From Odontocerum albicorne (taxonomy: Eukaryota; Arthropoda; Insecta; Trichoptera; Odontoceridae), in assembly GCA_949825065.1 (NCBI GenBank), contig OX463866.1:325001-389000 (forward strand): 64,000 nt of DNA, written 5' to 3'. The number at the start of each line of letters is the position of its first letter. The first letter of the stretch is position 1. The notes beneath the pieces are model-generated. The model was not told the origin of the DNA. It did not search any database and saw only the letters and a list, made by a program, of their open reading frames with translations. This document shows, piece by piece, positions 30,653-41,046 of this stretch. Made by a program: the position numbers and the translations under genes.

Positions 30653-31155
30653 TCCTCATGTCACTGGATGCCCCGAAATGAAGGTGATTACGAATTTTCG
30701 AAAAAAAAAACAAGTGGATATTCTTGAATCGAGGTTTAAGTGTACTTTGAATACAATCTTGTGTTGCTCTGTGACAGATGCTAGATGCTGTAGCGCAGGA
30801 AGATAATCTAGCGCAGGAAGACACTGTAGCCACGGCAGAGAAAATACCATAGTTTACCAGACATGGTTAAACCACCCACACAATATCCATGAAATTAATT
30901 TAAAAGATATTTAAAAATATAAATCCAGGGCCGTTAAGATTTTGCGACTTTTAAAGGTTACGTACTGAATTCGGTGCAGTGACCCAATAGCTATCATGCT
31001 TGGCACATTGATTCACCGACTGACTTTCCTTGAAAGCTTTTCCTCATATAAATAAAGAATATTTTGGTTTTCAGTGTTAGATTGTAAATCAAACACTGAA
31101 AACGGCAGTCTAAAAAGCTGTAGTCATACCATCTCTGACCCCATTGGGCTACATC
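30653..31155. other. Unassigned
   Basis: No gene or repeat recognised apart from a small inverted pair GTTTTCAGTGTT...AACACTGAAAAC at 31070-31105. Confidence 0.35.
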
Positions 31156-31158
31156 GAT

Positions 31159-31200
31159 GACCCCAGTTGTGACTGCCGTGCTTCAGTCACAACTGGGGTC
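31159..31200. repeat. Perfect 17-bp stem hairpin
   Basis: GACCCCAGTTGTGACTG (31159-31175) and its exact complement (31184-31200) flank an 8-base loop. It sits at the left edge of the 58-bp array. Confidence 0.9.
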
Positions 31201-31204
31201 ATTG

Positions 31205-31614
31205 GGTCTATTCTCACTATCACCCAACCATTAGCACGAATCTTCGTAAACCTTGTCTAGTTTTATTATTCTCCCTATCACCCAACCATTAGCACGAATC
31301 TTCGTAAACCTTGTCTGATTTTATTATTCTCACTATCACCTGACCATTAGCACGAATCGTCGTAAACCTTGTCTGATTTTATTATTCTCACTATCACCTG
31401 ACCATTAGCACGAATCGTCGTAAACCTTGTCTGATTTTATTATTCTCACTATCACCTGACCATTAGCACGAATCGTCGTAAACCTTGTCTGATTTTATTA
31501 TTCTCACTATCACCTGACCGTTAGCACGAATCTTCGTAAACCTTGTCTGATTTTACTATCCTCACTATCACCCGACCATTAGCACGAATCTTCGTAAACC
31601 TTGTCTGATTTTAG
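31205..31614. repeat. 58-bp tandem repeat, 7 copies
   Basis: Unit TTCTCACTATCACCTGACCA plus TTAGCACGAATCGTCGTAAA plus CCTTGTCTGATTTTATTA. Edge copies carry ACCCAACC and CTTCG variants, while the three central ones are identical. Confidence 0.95.
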
Positions 31615-32209
31615 GTGGAGCCTATTGATTCATATTTAACACTTTATATATCGATTCTGTGTTTTAACGTGATACTCGTACACTACGAGTAGATTTACGT
31701 TGAGTCCCGGTCCCGTGTTTGCACGTGATCGATACCTTTTTCAAAAAAGGACATATTACAAAACAAATATTTTTGCAAACAACATAACTTTTAAACTTAA
31801 ATCTCCTGATATCTTATTTCTTACATGAACGACAAGTATGCGTGAATTCTGACGTCGCGTCATGTGTGCGCCGAGTGTACGGTAGTGTGCAGTGAAGTGT
31901 CAGATTTTGATATATGATCTGGAGACCAACTGCAGTCTACGGGTTCAATTAGAAACAAGAATTTGCACAATCCTCCAAACAAGTTTTCAAAGAGCGTGTC
32001 TAAACATGTGGTGATATATTGTATATTCCATCAACTGACAAAGAAAATCCCTGTAGATCTTGGAAGGTACTCGTATGTGCTGCACACGAGAAGAGAAGGG
32101 AGACTCGGTACATGTGGATGAGGTGTGGTGTAGCTCTCCACAAAGGATAATATTGGCGAAATTATAATATTCAACTTAATTACTGAAGTATTTTAAACAA
32201 GCATGCAAA
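31615..32209. other. Unassigned; three TACTCGTA/TACGAGTA octamers
   Basis: No coding region recognised. Octamers at 31673-31680, 31684-31691 and 32068-32075; the first two are in opposite orientation 3 bases apart. Confidence 0.4.
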
Positions 32210-32640
32210 ATCTCATTAAAATATTCTTAATATAGTAATTTGACATAGTAATTTGAGTGAACCCTTTATAACTTAGATACTCGTATATAGATTTATAACT
32301 TAGTAATTTGAGTAAACCGTTTATAACTTAGATATAGTAATTTGAGTAAACCCTTTATAACTTAGATATAGTTATTTCAGTGAACTCTTTATAACTTAAA
32401 TATAGTAATTTGAGTGAACCCTTTATAACTTAGACACAGTAATTTGATTAAACCCCTTATAACTTACATATAGTAATTTTAGTAAACCCTTTATAACTTA
32501 GATATAGTAATTTGAGTGAACCATTTATAACTTAGATATAGTAATTTAAGTGAACCCTTTATAAATAAGATATAGTAATTTGAGTGAATCCTTTATTAAT
32601 TAGATATCATAATTTGAGTAAACCCTTTATAAAGATCAGA
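32210..32640. repeat. ~34-bp tandem repeat, ~12 degenerate copies
   Basis: Unit ATATAGTAATTTGAGTGAAC plus CCTTTATAACTTAG. One unit (32278-32285) is interrupted by TACTCGTA relative to its neighbours. Confidence 0.9.
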
Positions 32641-33165
32641 ATTACTCGAAAACCCACTGGGGCTGGGAAAGTTTGTCAACATTTCGATCGGGTCTCAAAG
32701 TATCAATTCCCTTACCCCGACCTTTGACGACGTTTATTTATTTCCCTTTTTTGCATGTACGAATCTTTTTTACCTAGCCCTTGTTATTAATTTATGAATA
32801 ATTTCTTCCAGTATGTGTCATTTATAATAATGTACAAATTAATTAATATTAGAGTACTGCACAGTGCCTACTTGAAATACTTATTAATTCGACCGATTTA
32901 TATCCATATAATCGTACAATGAATATACTATATACTATTTCTCCTTGTTCCGCAGTAACGCGACACCCCGGCAATAAATATCTCGCGCCATAAACAATAA
33001 TCAGCGAGTTTGCCCCTGCGCGCTGCGCACCGACTCCGTGGCCACTATGCTAAGTGGCCAGTATACAATTATGTTCCATTACTTAAAGAAAAAAAACCGG
33101 ATCTCTGCGATTAGTGACATTAATAATTGGATATTATGTTTTTTGCAAGAATTTTTGTACATGAA
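32641..33165. other. Unassigned
   Basis: No coding region recognised; a CG-rich patch at 33010-33050 is unexplained. Confidence 0.3.
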
Positions 33166-33515
33166 TATCATTATCCAGTCATGGTTACAGGAAAGTGAGA
33201 AAGGAAAAGTAAATACGATATGTGAGTGAGCGATGAAAGTTAAGGAATTCTGATATTTAGACGGTATTGGCTCAGATGACGGAAGAGTGACGAGATATAT
33301 CGATAGGTGTGTTATGATAAGAAAATAAGTCAACGGGGTTTATAACATACTCGTATATACTCGAATCGGGCGCTATCAACATCTGTTAAAAAGACTACAA
33401 GTATTCTAGTGTCAATTTTGATGTATCGATGAGAAACTTAAACATGGCAAAAGATTGAAAAGAGCCGAATAAATTCTGAAGAAAAGCGTGCATTGAGAAA
33501 GTCAGCAAAATGAAA
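33166..33515 (+). mobile_element. RTE-like LINE fragment (family D), heavily decayed
   Basis: GTTACAGGAAAGTGAGAAAG, GATGAAAGTTAAGGAATT, ATATCGATAGGTGTGTTATG and AATTTTGATGTATCGATGAG follow the same order as 57955-58170. It has many stops. TACTCGTA at 33348-33355 is absent from the sibling at 7540. Confidence 0.55.
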
Positions 33516-33671
33516 ATTAGGAATTAAAACGTCAGTTTAGAGAAAAACATTTTTTCGATTTATACAAAACGATTCGATTTGTAAAAAAAAGGATTTTACC
33601 CCATCCCTTTGAGACATGGCATTTCAAATGTGACAGGGATCATCCTACATTTTCTCAAGTATAGTAAATTT
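33516..33671. mobile_element. Fragment of the 46900-47482 TA-type element
   Basis: Reverse complement of 46900-47050: GAATTAAAACGTCAGTTTAG, ACGATTCGATTTGTAAAAAA, CCATCCCTTTGAGACATGGC and a CTCAAGTATAG end. The other end is missing. Confidence 0.7.
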
Positions 33672-33789
33672 ATTCCTCATCTTAATATTATATTCCTCTC
33701 CAATACGTCTCAGGCACATCTCCTAAAGATACAACGGAGACAATCCACTAAGGGTACAAAGGGATACAAAGAGACATATACTCGTACAT

Positions 33790-33905
33790 ATTATCACGCC
33801 GTGAACCCATCAGCCTGCTCCAGTTTCTCTGAGTTAACCCAAACATACTGCCCAGAAAACAGAACTCATCAACCTGCTCCAGTTTCTCTGAGTTAACTCA
33901 TACAT
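33790..33905. repeat. Two copies of a ~60-bp unit
   Basis: CATCAGCCTGCTCCAGTTTC / CATCAACCTGCTCCAGTTTC, each followed by TCTGAGTTAACYCA. Confidence 0.8.
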
Positions 33906-34125
33906 CACACACACTTATTTATATAACCATAATATTTGATATCGCTACAATCATTATCAAACCAGAGATAAAGTTTGAAATCAATTTGTTCGCGACACTT
34001 ATTGGAGCTAAAGACAATATATTATATTATCTCCTTGCTACGCTCTTCAACGTCTTCAACATCACCAATTCGCATATGTTGAAAAGTAAAAACGTAAAAT
34101 AATTTATTGAATTTTATTTACATCC

Positions 34126-34290
34126 TTTTTTTTATGAATGACCGAAGTCATAGGTAACTTTAAACCCTCGAACACTAGGCGTAAAAAGTGGCTGTGTCGT
34201 TCGAGGGGAGTGGCACAGCACGGGGTCGAACCGACGACCTTCCGCACTGAAGTTCAGTAGATTACCACGCGGCCATACACCTCGTTAGTT
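34126..34290 (-). mobile_element. SINE-B copy
   Basis: Minus strand: head GGTGTATGGCCGCGTGGTAA, then GTGCGGAAGGTCGTCGGTTC and GACCCCGTGCTGTGCCACTC, then a body with CGAACGACACAGCC and a CTAGTGTTCGAGGGTTTAAA segment. It closely resembles 50566-50710. Confidence 0.75.
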
Positions 34291-34317
34291 ACTTAGATAC
34301 GGCTGTGACAGATTTTT

Positions 34318-34945
34318 TTATAAATACATAATTTGTGAAAAAACAACAGGTAATTTAAAGCGGACACAATTTTAAGGAATCTGGTTTTGTTGCCTTTCAT
34401 TTGTCGTATCCCCAGTAAACTAGGCGTTTGCCTGTATCTCACTGAGGACATATAAATGAGAAAATAAGTCGATACTTCTTTCCGATTTTGGATTATATAA
34501 AACCCCGTTGCACATTCTCATCAACCTGACAAACAGTGGCACTCAATTACATATGTATACAACACGCGAAATCAAACTCCTCACACTTCATCACTCCAGA
34601 CAGACCAAAACATTCATCCCACAATATACCGCACATAATCATAAAAAATAACAACAATTTCCTATTGTTGATTATACAATACCCCGTTGCATACTCTCAA
34701 CTCGATAAACAGTGACACTCAATTACGCATGTACCATATATATCACACGAATCAAAACCCCTCACACTTCATCACTCCAGACAGACCAAAAAGCCCATCT
34801 CACAATGTCCCGCAAACAATCACCAAAACACACCACACTCAACAGTTCACACAAACCTTTGTTACGAGTCTTTATTCCTGCAAGCCCAAGCATTGAAACT
34901 CCTGTCGCATTAACAATCAAGCTCCAATCGACTGTCTAAATGATT
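34318..34945 (-). mobile_element. LINE-E 3' region, copy without the nested LINE
   Basis: Reverse complement of 17225-17606 plus 18057-18195 with no insert, so it preserves the empty target site (single ATATGTCCTCAG near 34444-34455). A ~170-bp internal segment is duplicated (about 34495-34650 and 34655-34830), with CACACTTCATCACTCCAGAC in both halves. Short open frames here have no coding meaning. Confidence 0.82.
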
Positions 34946-35130
34946 AATGAAAAAGTTACATCTGACGTGAATGCATGAGACTGCAATATTTGCAGCTACC
35001 TGTTGTTGACCCCTGACTCCTCACGTTGTTCTTCAGCGCTTCTTCGAGCTATTATCTATCACGTCATCTGTGCTGTAGCTGATTGTTTCACCGCTCGATG
35101 TGCTGGAAAGTGCCAGATTCTTGGTAAATG

Positions 35131-35330
35131 NNNNNNNNNNNNNNNNNNNNNNNNNNNNNNNNNNNNNNNNNNNNNNNNNNNNNNNNNNNNNNNNNNNNNN
35201 NNNNNNNNNNNNNNNNNNNNNNNNNNNNNNNNNNNNNNNNNNNNNNNNNNNNNNNNNNNNNNNNNNNNNNNNNNNNNNNNNNNNNNNNNNNNNNNNNNNN
35301 NNNNNNNNNNNNNNNNNNNNNNNNNNNNNN
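35131..35330. other. Assembly gap
   Basis: 200 N bases. It lies directly left of a Penelope-like arm whose partner arm would be expected inside the gap, which may explain the assembly break. Open frames spanning it are meaningless. Confidence 0.99.
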
Positions 35331-35440
35331 GAGTCTTGTTTGCGCGCTCCCCTGAAGATGAGGTGAAAGTCTTGAAACCGGTGGGGTTATACCGTCACAA
35401 AAAGTGGAATAAACAGTGTTTGATAAAAATAAAATACAAT
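35331..35440 (+). mobile_element. Penelope-like repeat arm next to the gap
   Basis: GCTCCCCTGAAGATGAGGTG, then TCTTGAAACCGGTGGGGTTA and ACAAAAAGTGGAATAAACAG, nearly identical to 25510-25590. Confidence 0.6.
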
Positions 35441-36055
35441 TTATATAACCCTTTTATTGCAGACACAATCTAGCGGGCTTACTGCTAGGCGGCAATCTCT
35501 TCCAACCAACCAGACAAAAGTAAATGAAACAAGTTACATGGTCGCAAAAAACATTCAAATGACTATCCAACTCTACGAAATCCATTAACACATACGTGAG
35601 CATACGCCCACAAAGACGAGCAATCACCCGAACATTGATTTTCATATAAAGTGAGATATCATCAATCAAAGGAAAAAAGAAAGGGATGGTGGAGAGGAAA
35701 GGGAAAAATCAGGAACGAAACACGTTATATTACTGACTAGAAATTAAGAGTTTTTTCAGTCGCTTCTTAAAGCATGCCAAGGACGGAGCGAGTCTTATAT
35801 TGGTTTGTAACTGGTTCCAGAGTCTCACTGCATGGACAGTAAAGGACGACGTAAAGAAAGAGGAGCGGTAAACTGGAAAGGCCAATAAACAATCTCTGTT
35901 TGAGCGTACCGCTAGTCCACGATTGGAAAGACGCTGAAAATTTTCGGCGAGATAAGAGGCGACGACGGGACAGTAAAGGATGTTATACAATAGAGACATT
36001 GTGTGAATTTGGCGTCTATTAACAAGTAGAATCACAAAGTGATTAATAATTAAAT
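35441..36055 (-). mobile_element. LINE-A fragment, 3' end (copy 5)
   Basis: Most intact LINE-A copy. The tail at 35450-35515 shows GGTTGGTTGGAAGAGATTGC on the minus strand, then the 3' untranslated region. A clean frame at 35730-36035 reads RRQIHTMSLLYNILYCPVVA, AENFQRLSNRGLAVRSNRDC, LLAFPVYRSSFF, AVRLWNQLQTNIRLAPSLA and CFKKRLKKLL. Confidence 0.85.
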
Positions 36056-36589
36056 ATTATATTCTGGTGCCGTTTTCACCGAAACGTCTGAGTAATTCTG
36101 CAGTTATGCAGTCTTCTGCAGGGTGATTTGTTGTTTTTGAGTATATTTATGGCATCCTATGATTCAAATTTCAGGATATCTGGTTTTCGGTTGTTTAACT
36201 AACTTTTTTTGGATAAAATTCTGCACAGTACAGTCTTTATATTTTTAGCACACACAACACAATATTCTAAAATATCTCGTAAGTTACATTGTGATGTAAA
36301 AAAATAATAAAACAAATGAACAAAGTATAGCCGGACGTCCCTGTTAGATAATTTTGTATTATACAATTGCCGTCAACAGGCAACAATACGTCAAGTGATG
36401 TGCAAAAAACAATTTAATGACATTGACGGATTGCAATATTATTGCGATTCCCGCATTTATTTATCGATGCACGTCATAATCAACGTATTATTCAATTGTT
36501 CTCCAACCGCTGACCTCTGCTACCAATAATAATTAAAGGGTTAAATGTCAGCAACGTTGATGAACCTAAACCAGAAGGAATCAACGGAA
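36056..36589. other. Unassigned
   Basis: No gene or tandem repeat recognised. Confidence 0.35.
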
Positions 36590-36795
36590 AAAATGAAAAA
36601 CAAACATCCAAAAATAGCAACGACGAATCGAAATCAGCAACAATAAATAAAATATAACAGCAATGAACCGAAATCGAATACAATGAACTAAAAACAACAA
36701 CGACAATGAACCGATACCGATAGCCACAACAATGAACTGAAAACATAAACAATGAACTGATAGCAACAACAAAGGACCGAAAACATTCCAATTCA
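36590..36795. repeat. Irregular AACAATGAACYGA repeat
   Basis: About eight degenerate, irregularly spaced copies of CAACAATGAACCGAAA-like sequence. Minus-strand frames give hydrophobic, cysteine- and serine-rich open frames with no recognised family. Confidence 0.75.
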
Positions 36796-37020
36796 TTTTC
36801 GGATCTCTACTTCACATCCTCCATTCCTCGAAATAAGTGCACCTAGGAAGACAAGATTGCGGGCATATATCATACAGGACTCGCAACGTCGCAACACACG
36901 TTGCCCTGTCCGAACATCGAGACTCAATGCTTGGGACAAGACCTGATTAATGCGAATGTCAAGACGCTGAGATCCCTGTTGCCTCCTCCTGAAAACACGT
37001 GATAACATTAAGAAGCACAC
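36796..37020 (-). mobile_element. LINE reverse-transcriptase scrap
   Basis: A minus-strand frame ends with LVFLGALISRNGGCEVEIRK, which matches the FxYLGSxIxxxGxxxxEIxxRI block after the FADD motif of RTE-like LINEs. The remainder is scrambled. Confidence 0.55.
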
Positions 37021-37645
37021 GCTGATATGATTTGGGCATGTAGAACGAATGAATGGAGACAGACTAACAAAACCAATATAAAGTGCAAATGTGAGTGAGT
37101 TGAAGATATGAGAGAAAAAGAGCAAGGAAAGTATGGTGGGATAGTTGAATTATATTTTGAAAGTAAGAAACGTAGAAAGTCAGAGAAATCATAGTTGTAT
37201 GAGATGTTATATAGGAGTTGTATCAGATGTTATATAGAAGTTGAATGAGAAACATCTCATACAATATAGAAATTGTATGAGATGTTTTATATAGAAGTTG
37301 TATGAGATGTTATGTAGAAGTTGTATGAGATGTTATATAGAAGTTGTATGCGATGTTATGTAGAAGTTGTATGCGATGTTATGTAGAAGTTGTATGAGAT
37401 GTTATGTAGAAGTTGTATGAGATGTTATATAGAAGTTGTATGAGATGTTACATAGAAGTTGTATGAGATGTTATATAGGAGTTGTATGAGATGTTATATA
37501 GGAGTTGTATGATATGTTATATAGGAGTTGTATAAGATGTTATATAGAAGTTGTGTGAGAGTTATATAGAAGGCTGAGTTTTTGTTTCGAAATAAAAAAA
37601 ACGTTGGCGCTCTGTCCTGTCTGCCTACCCCTACAGAGAACGGCA
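37021..37645 (+). mobile_element. RTE-like LINE fragment (family D) hosting a minisatellite
   Basis: Left part 37021-37200: GAACGAATGAATGGAGACAG, ACTAACAAAACCAATATAAA, then GAAAGTCAGAGAAATC. Right part 37571-37645: the TTGGCGCTCTGTCCTGTCTG, CCTACCCCTACAGAGAA end of the family. Between them the coding segment GGAGTTGTATGAGA has become a tandem array. Confidence 0.75.
37195..37570. repeat. 23-bp minisatellite inside a LINE
   Basis: About 15 copies of GTTGTATGAGATGTTATATA plus GAA. The unit begins with the LINE codons found in other family-D copies (GGAGTTGTATGAGAAGGTG). Confidence 0.92.
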
Positions 37646-38169
37646 TGATGCAATATACAAAAAAAAATCTCGTTTAAACTTTCGTATCGTATTTAATTGT
37701 AGCAAAGGGAAAAGGATTTATCTCGACCACACCTAGTCGTGGTCAAACCTCGGAGGTTCCCACAGCAGTCATTGCACTAATGCTGTAACATAACATACGA
37801 GTACACCTTCAGAAATGATCAATGGAGGTTTCATTGCAATTTAATCATCATAAATTGTCTTCAAAAGCCATAAATTTGGTATGTCACCAGATTACGAAGA
37901 TAAGCCTTGAGCTTTTCATGAATTATTGAATCCGCGGCTCTCACCTTTGACTCCACAATTCACAGGAAATTAATTGAACGCATTCGCTCAAAAAGACCAA
38001 AACCTACAAAACATATATATTTCTTACTACTCGTATTTTTACATGATAAGGAAAAATATAATTACAACAAACCTATCATTTAAAGAAAAACACTTAATAA
38101 TCCCTCTCAGGATAGTCAGACAGGATAGAATGCTAGACGTTTTTATCTCGACACGTTTGCGTCTTCTAT
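37646..38169. other. Unassigned
   Basis: Small hairpin GACCAC...GTGGTC at 37724-37743; octamers at 37796-37803 and 38028-38035. No gene. Confidence 0.35.
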
Positions 38170-38280
38170 AATATGTAATAATAATAAAAGGAAATTTTAT
38201 ATAGCACCTTTTTAGAGAGCAAACTCTCCTCAAGGGTGCTACAACTCGGGACTCGAACTTGCTATTTTTGACAGATTAAA
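38170..38280. mobile_element. SINE-C-like repeat
   Basis: ATTTTATATAGCACCTTTTT, AGAGAGCAAACTCTCCTCAA and GACTCGAACTTGC; related to 61800-61870 and 24270-24335. Confidence 0.45.
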
Positions 38281-38313
38281 AACAGCAGAAAATAAATACA
38301 CAGAATATAAGTA

Positions 38314-38671
38314 CAGTCAAACCTCGGGTCACAAACGCCTCTAGTAACGAACAAATCGGCTTACGAACACAATTTCCGAACAAATGTTAACTCGACCTGC
38401 GTACAATGCCTCGGCTCACGAATTAGTTGTGACGGCGCATTACGCATTAGTTGTTCTCAGGTGCGCGCGTTGTGAACATTGTTTGTCGTTGTTCTCGATA
38501 CATTTTTTTTTTGCTTTTTATATATATATAATATACAGTATATATAAAATATATTTTGCATTAAATTAACCCTCATTATGGCTCCCAAAAAAATGAATTT
38601 CAGTTTGCGAACATTTCGGCTCGCGAACGGAATCAATGAACGAATTAAGTTCGAAACCCGAGGTACCACTA
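38314..38671 (+). mobile_element. Non-autonomous Tigger/pogo-like element
   Basis: 358 bp flanked by TA. Ends CAGTCAAACCTCGGGTCACA and CCCGAGGTACCACTA are typical of the Tigger type. Internally it keeps ATGGCTCCCAAAAAAATGAA, resembling the usual MAPK transposase start. Everything downstream is deleted. Confidence 0.75.
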
Positions 38672-38689
38672 TAAAAGGATTGGAAGGTT

Positions 38690-38915
38690 TTGTATTGTAT
38701 TATTTTACACTTTCTTGTATGTATATTAGCACAACTTGGCGGATTTATTGCCATGTGGCAATATATTACAACCGACCAGAAATATGTAAAAGTGGGCTTA
38801 AGTGAAAACTTGACTGGAAAGTTTTTTTTTTTCAAATGGGTTCCTGGGGAATTTGAACCCGAAAACTCTGGATTGGTAGAAAGGTATCTTACCAACTAGG
38901 ACACGGAGTTCGTCA
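38690..38915 (-). mobile_element. SINE-A copy
   Basis: Minus strand: head with CGTGTCCTAGTTGGTAAGAT and GGGTTCAAATTCCCC, linker, then CAAGTTTTCACTTAAGCCC, TTTCTGGTCGGTTGT and TTGCCACATGGCAATAAATC then CGCCAAGTTGTG. Confidence 0.78.
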
Positions 38916-38924
38916 AAATAAGGT

Positions 38925-39085
38925 TGTGGCTGCCGTCATAAGATTAGGTATTTTATCGCATCTGCATATGTTCATATTTGGTAAGAAAACCGCAGAAAAC
39001 TCATCGCAGGAAGAAGAAATATGAAGAAACCTTTCAAGATCTTCCGATATGTGATAGTAACACATTCTGTTTCATGTACTCGTAT
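38925..39085 (+). repeat. SINE-D-type dispersed repeat
   Basis: GTGGCTGCCGTCATAAGATT, CATCTGCATATGTTCATATT, GGTAAGAAAACCGCAGAAAA, CTCATCG and AGATCTTCCGATATG, ordered as in 49010-49190. Ends next to TACTCGTA at 39077-39084. Confidence 0.7.
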
Positions 39086-39110
39086 AGTAAATTATGTGTA
39101 TAGTGTTATA

Positions 39111-39662
39111 AAGAGTCTTTCAAATTGAGTGTTTTTTTTTAATTCTTGGATAAAACACAGATGGCGTCGCGAACTTGCCTGGGTATTGTGACATTTGAGA
39201 AGTGTAACGTATGACATTTATAAAAATGAAGTCGTATACAATACAACAACGCGTTCAAATTGTTGAATTTATTTTATGTATTGTAATCTCCGGAAACGGT
39301 GATATTAATTGCCCACCAAGATCATGTGATCTGACACCGTTGGACTATTTTCTCTGGGGTTACGTGAAAAGCCAGGTCTATAAAAATGACCCCCGATCAA
39401 TTCCTGAAGGACGAAATTATTCGCGTTATTGGTGAGTTAGAACCGCAATTATGCCAAAATGTCATCGAATTTTTTTACAAAAGAGTGTACATCTGTGGAG
39501 CTGCAAGAGGTGTACATTTGGGGGATATTGTTTTTTTGTGTTTAAATGTCATACATTATACTTCAATGACCAAAAAAACGTTTTTTGAAATCAAAGCAAA
39601 TTGTGTTTTATTCAAGAATTAAAAAAATTGAATTAAAAAACCGCTCAATTTGAAAGACCCTT
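39111..39662 (+). mobile_element. Mariner-like deletion derivative (copy 1)
   Basis: 552 bp, TA-flanked, ends AAGAGTCTTTCAAATTGAG and CTCAATTTGAAAGACCCTT. It keeps a transposase start (IKMKSYTIQQRVQIVEF), then jumps directly to CPPRSCDLTPLDYFLWGYVK and SQVYKNDP. The middle of the transposase is deleted. The same junction is found in 47753-48288. A frameshift follows in this copy near 39408. Confidence 0.85.
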
Positions 39663-39985
39663 TACATCCATACACTTTCTCTCGCAACTCCTACGATTTT
39701 TCTGACTTACTACAATTCCTTCTTTCCAAATGTCATTCACTCACATTTGCAATATATATTTGTTTTGTTAGTCTTCATTCGTTCTACATGGCCAAACCAT
39801 CTCCGAATACTCATCTTTATCTTACTCAACACATCAGCCTTAAGTTCACATTCATCCCTAATCATCTTCATTCCATATTCTGTCACAAAAATTGTAGAAT
39901 TCCTCAATTTACTCCAATCTTTCATTACTCACCCATAAATCGCATTTACCTTTCCTTTCACATTTTTCTGTCACTATAACGTAAG
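39663..39985 (-). mobile_element. RTE-like LINE fragment (family D)
   Basis: Minus-strand frame: WSKLRNSTIFVTEYGMKMIR, DECELKADVLSKIK then RRWFGHVERMKTNKTNI, the post-polymerase region. The first 60 bases (39663-39720) are the C-terminus. Confidence 0.75.
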
Positions 39986-40029
39986 ATAGTTTAAAATCCA
40001 TTCTCATTTTTTTCAATTCACTTCTGATA

Positions 40030-40160
40030 ACCCAATGCTCCAAAATCCTGCAGAGAAACGGCCTAGATGAAAGCGACACCCAGAACCGAAGAACATACAG
40101 CCTGAGAAGGAGAAGAGCCGCCGACCCCAACAGCCTACCTAGGCAATGAGTTGGGACAGT
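40030..40160 (+). mobile_element. RTE-like LINE 3' end (family C relative)
   Basis: NRRTYSLRRRRAADPNSLPR then Q and stop, followed by GAGTTGGGACAGTGCCAGGA and a GAAGAAG tail. It has the same 3' end as 17940-18056. Confidence 0.7.
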
Positions 40161-40263
40161 GCCAGGAAGAAGAAGGCAGCTGCCGGCAACCTATGACACG
40201 CGGAAGGTTTTTTGGTGGGACGACATAAAGAATGACTAATAATAAAATTCCTCAGTATAATTG

Positions 40264-40327
40264 AAATCAAACTAGTGTAACTATAATACTGAAATTCAAC
40301 AATATTATAGTTACACAAGTTTGATTT
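40264..40327. repeat. Inverted repeat with 27-bp arms
   Basis: Arms 40264-40290 and 40301-40327 (AAATCAAACTAGTGTAACTA...) match at 25 of 27 positions, with a 10-base loop. Directly followed by a perfect palindrome. Confidence 0.88.
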
Positions 40328-40329
40328 AA

Positions 40330-40361
40330 ATGGCGATGGGGGCGATCGCCCCCATCGCCAT
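40330..40361. repeat. Perfect 32-bp palindrome
   Basis: ATGGCGATGGGGGCGA followed by its exact complement; GC-rich (22 of 32 bases G or C) in AT-rich surroundings, centred on a CGATCG site. Confidence 0.97.
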
Positions 40362-40675
40362 ACGATTTTTAAATTACATGCATAATTTTTTAAATAAAAC
40401 GGCTCGTTTTCTTACACGAAATGATTACTTTTTGGGTGAAAAGAAAAAACTTTCTCGCTGCGTGGTTCAATTTTTTTAACGAAATCATTACTTTTTGAAA
40501 GGAAAAGTTCAAAATTATTTGCTGCGCAAAATCTTGCTTTAATTTTAAACAGGGCCTCCAATTGATATTGCGCATGAGACCATGTAAGTCATTTGAACTA
40601 CAATATAATGAAGTAATATAACGGTAATTAAATTAATATTCAATTTCTTAAAGATAGATTATTCTTTAAAAAAAA
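40362..40675. other. Unassigned; short ~75-bp duplication
   Basis: ACGAAATGATTACTTTTTG (about 40416) and ACGAAATCATTACTTTTTG (about 40479) mark two tandem copies. Confidence 0.5.
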
Positions 40676-40850
40676 CAGATTTGTGGACAAACATCTCCTG
40701 GATTTTGCACCATGATAATACACAGGCTCACACATCACCGTCGTGATGCCGCAGCCACCGCATTCACCAAATGACGCAGTGGGCATTGAAAGGACAACGT
40801 TTTGCGACCATAGACGAAATAGATGTGGAGATACAATAAGTTCCCATCCA
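40676..40850 (+). mobile_element. Mariner transposase scrap
   Basis: LHHDNTQAHTS (second catalytic block) and LKGQRFATIDEIDVEIQ (after the third) are kept; the PYSPDLAP segment with the last aspartate is deleted. Confidence 0.65.
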
Positions 40851-41046
40851 GCGCGATCTACACTAAAATATCCAAATCTTCTTTATTTTTTATAAGCACA
40901 AAGTCACGTTGTGGCCCAAAGAAACTCTCCGATGGCGACACATCTGAGTGGGAAAAGAATAGTAGCGACGACGGACTTAAGGTTCGACATCACGAGAGAA
41001 AGAAAATGACTCACAGCGCAGTAAATATACTTATAAAACGGTTTAA

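Noticed and set aside
35003..35473. Frames spanning the N gap
   Set aside because: They consist mostly of unknown bases and say nothing about coding.
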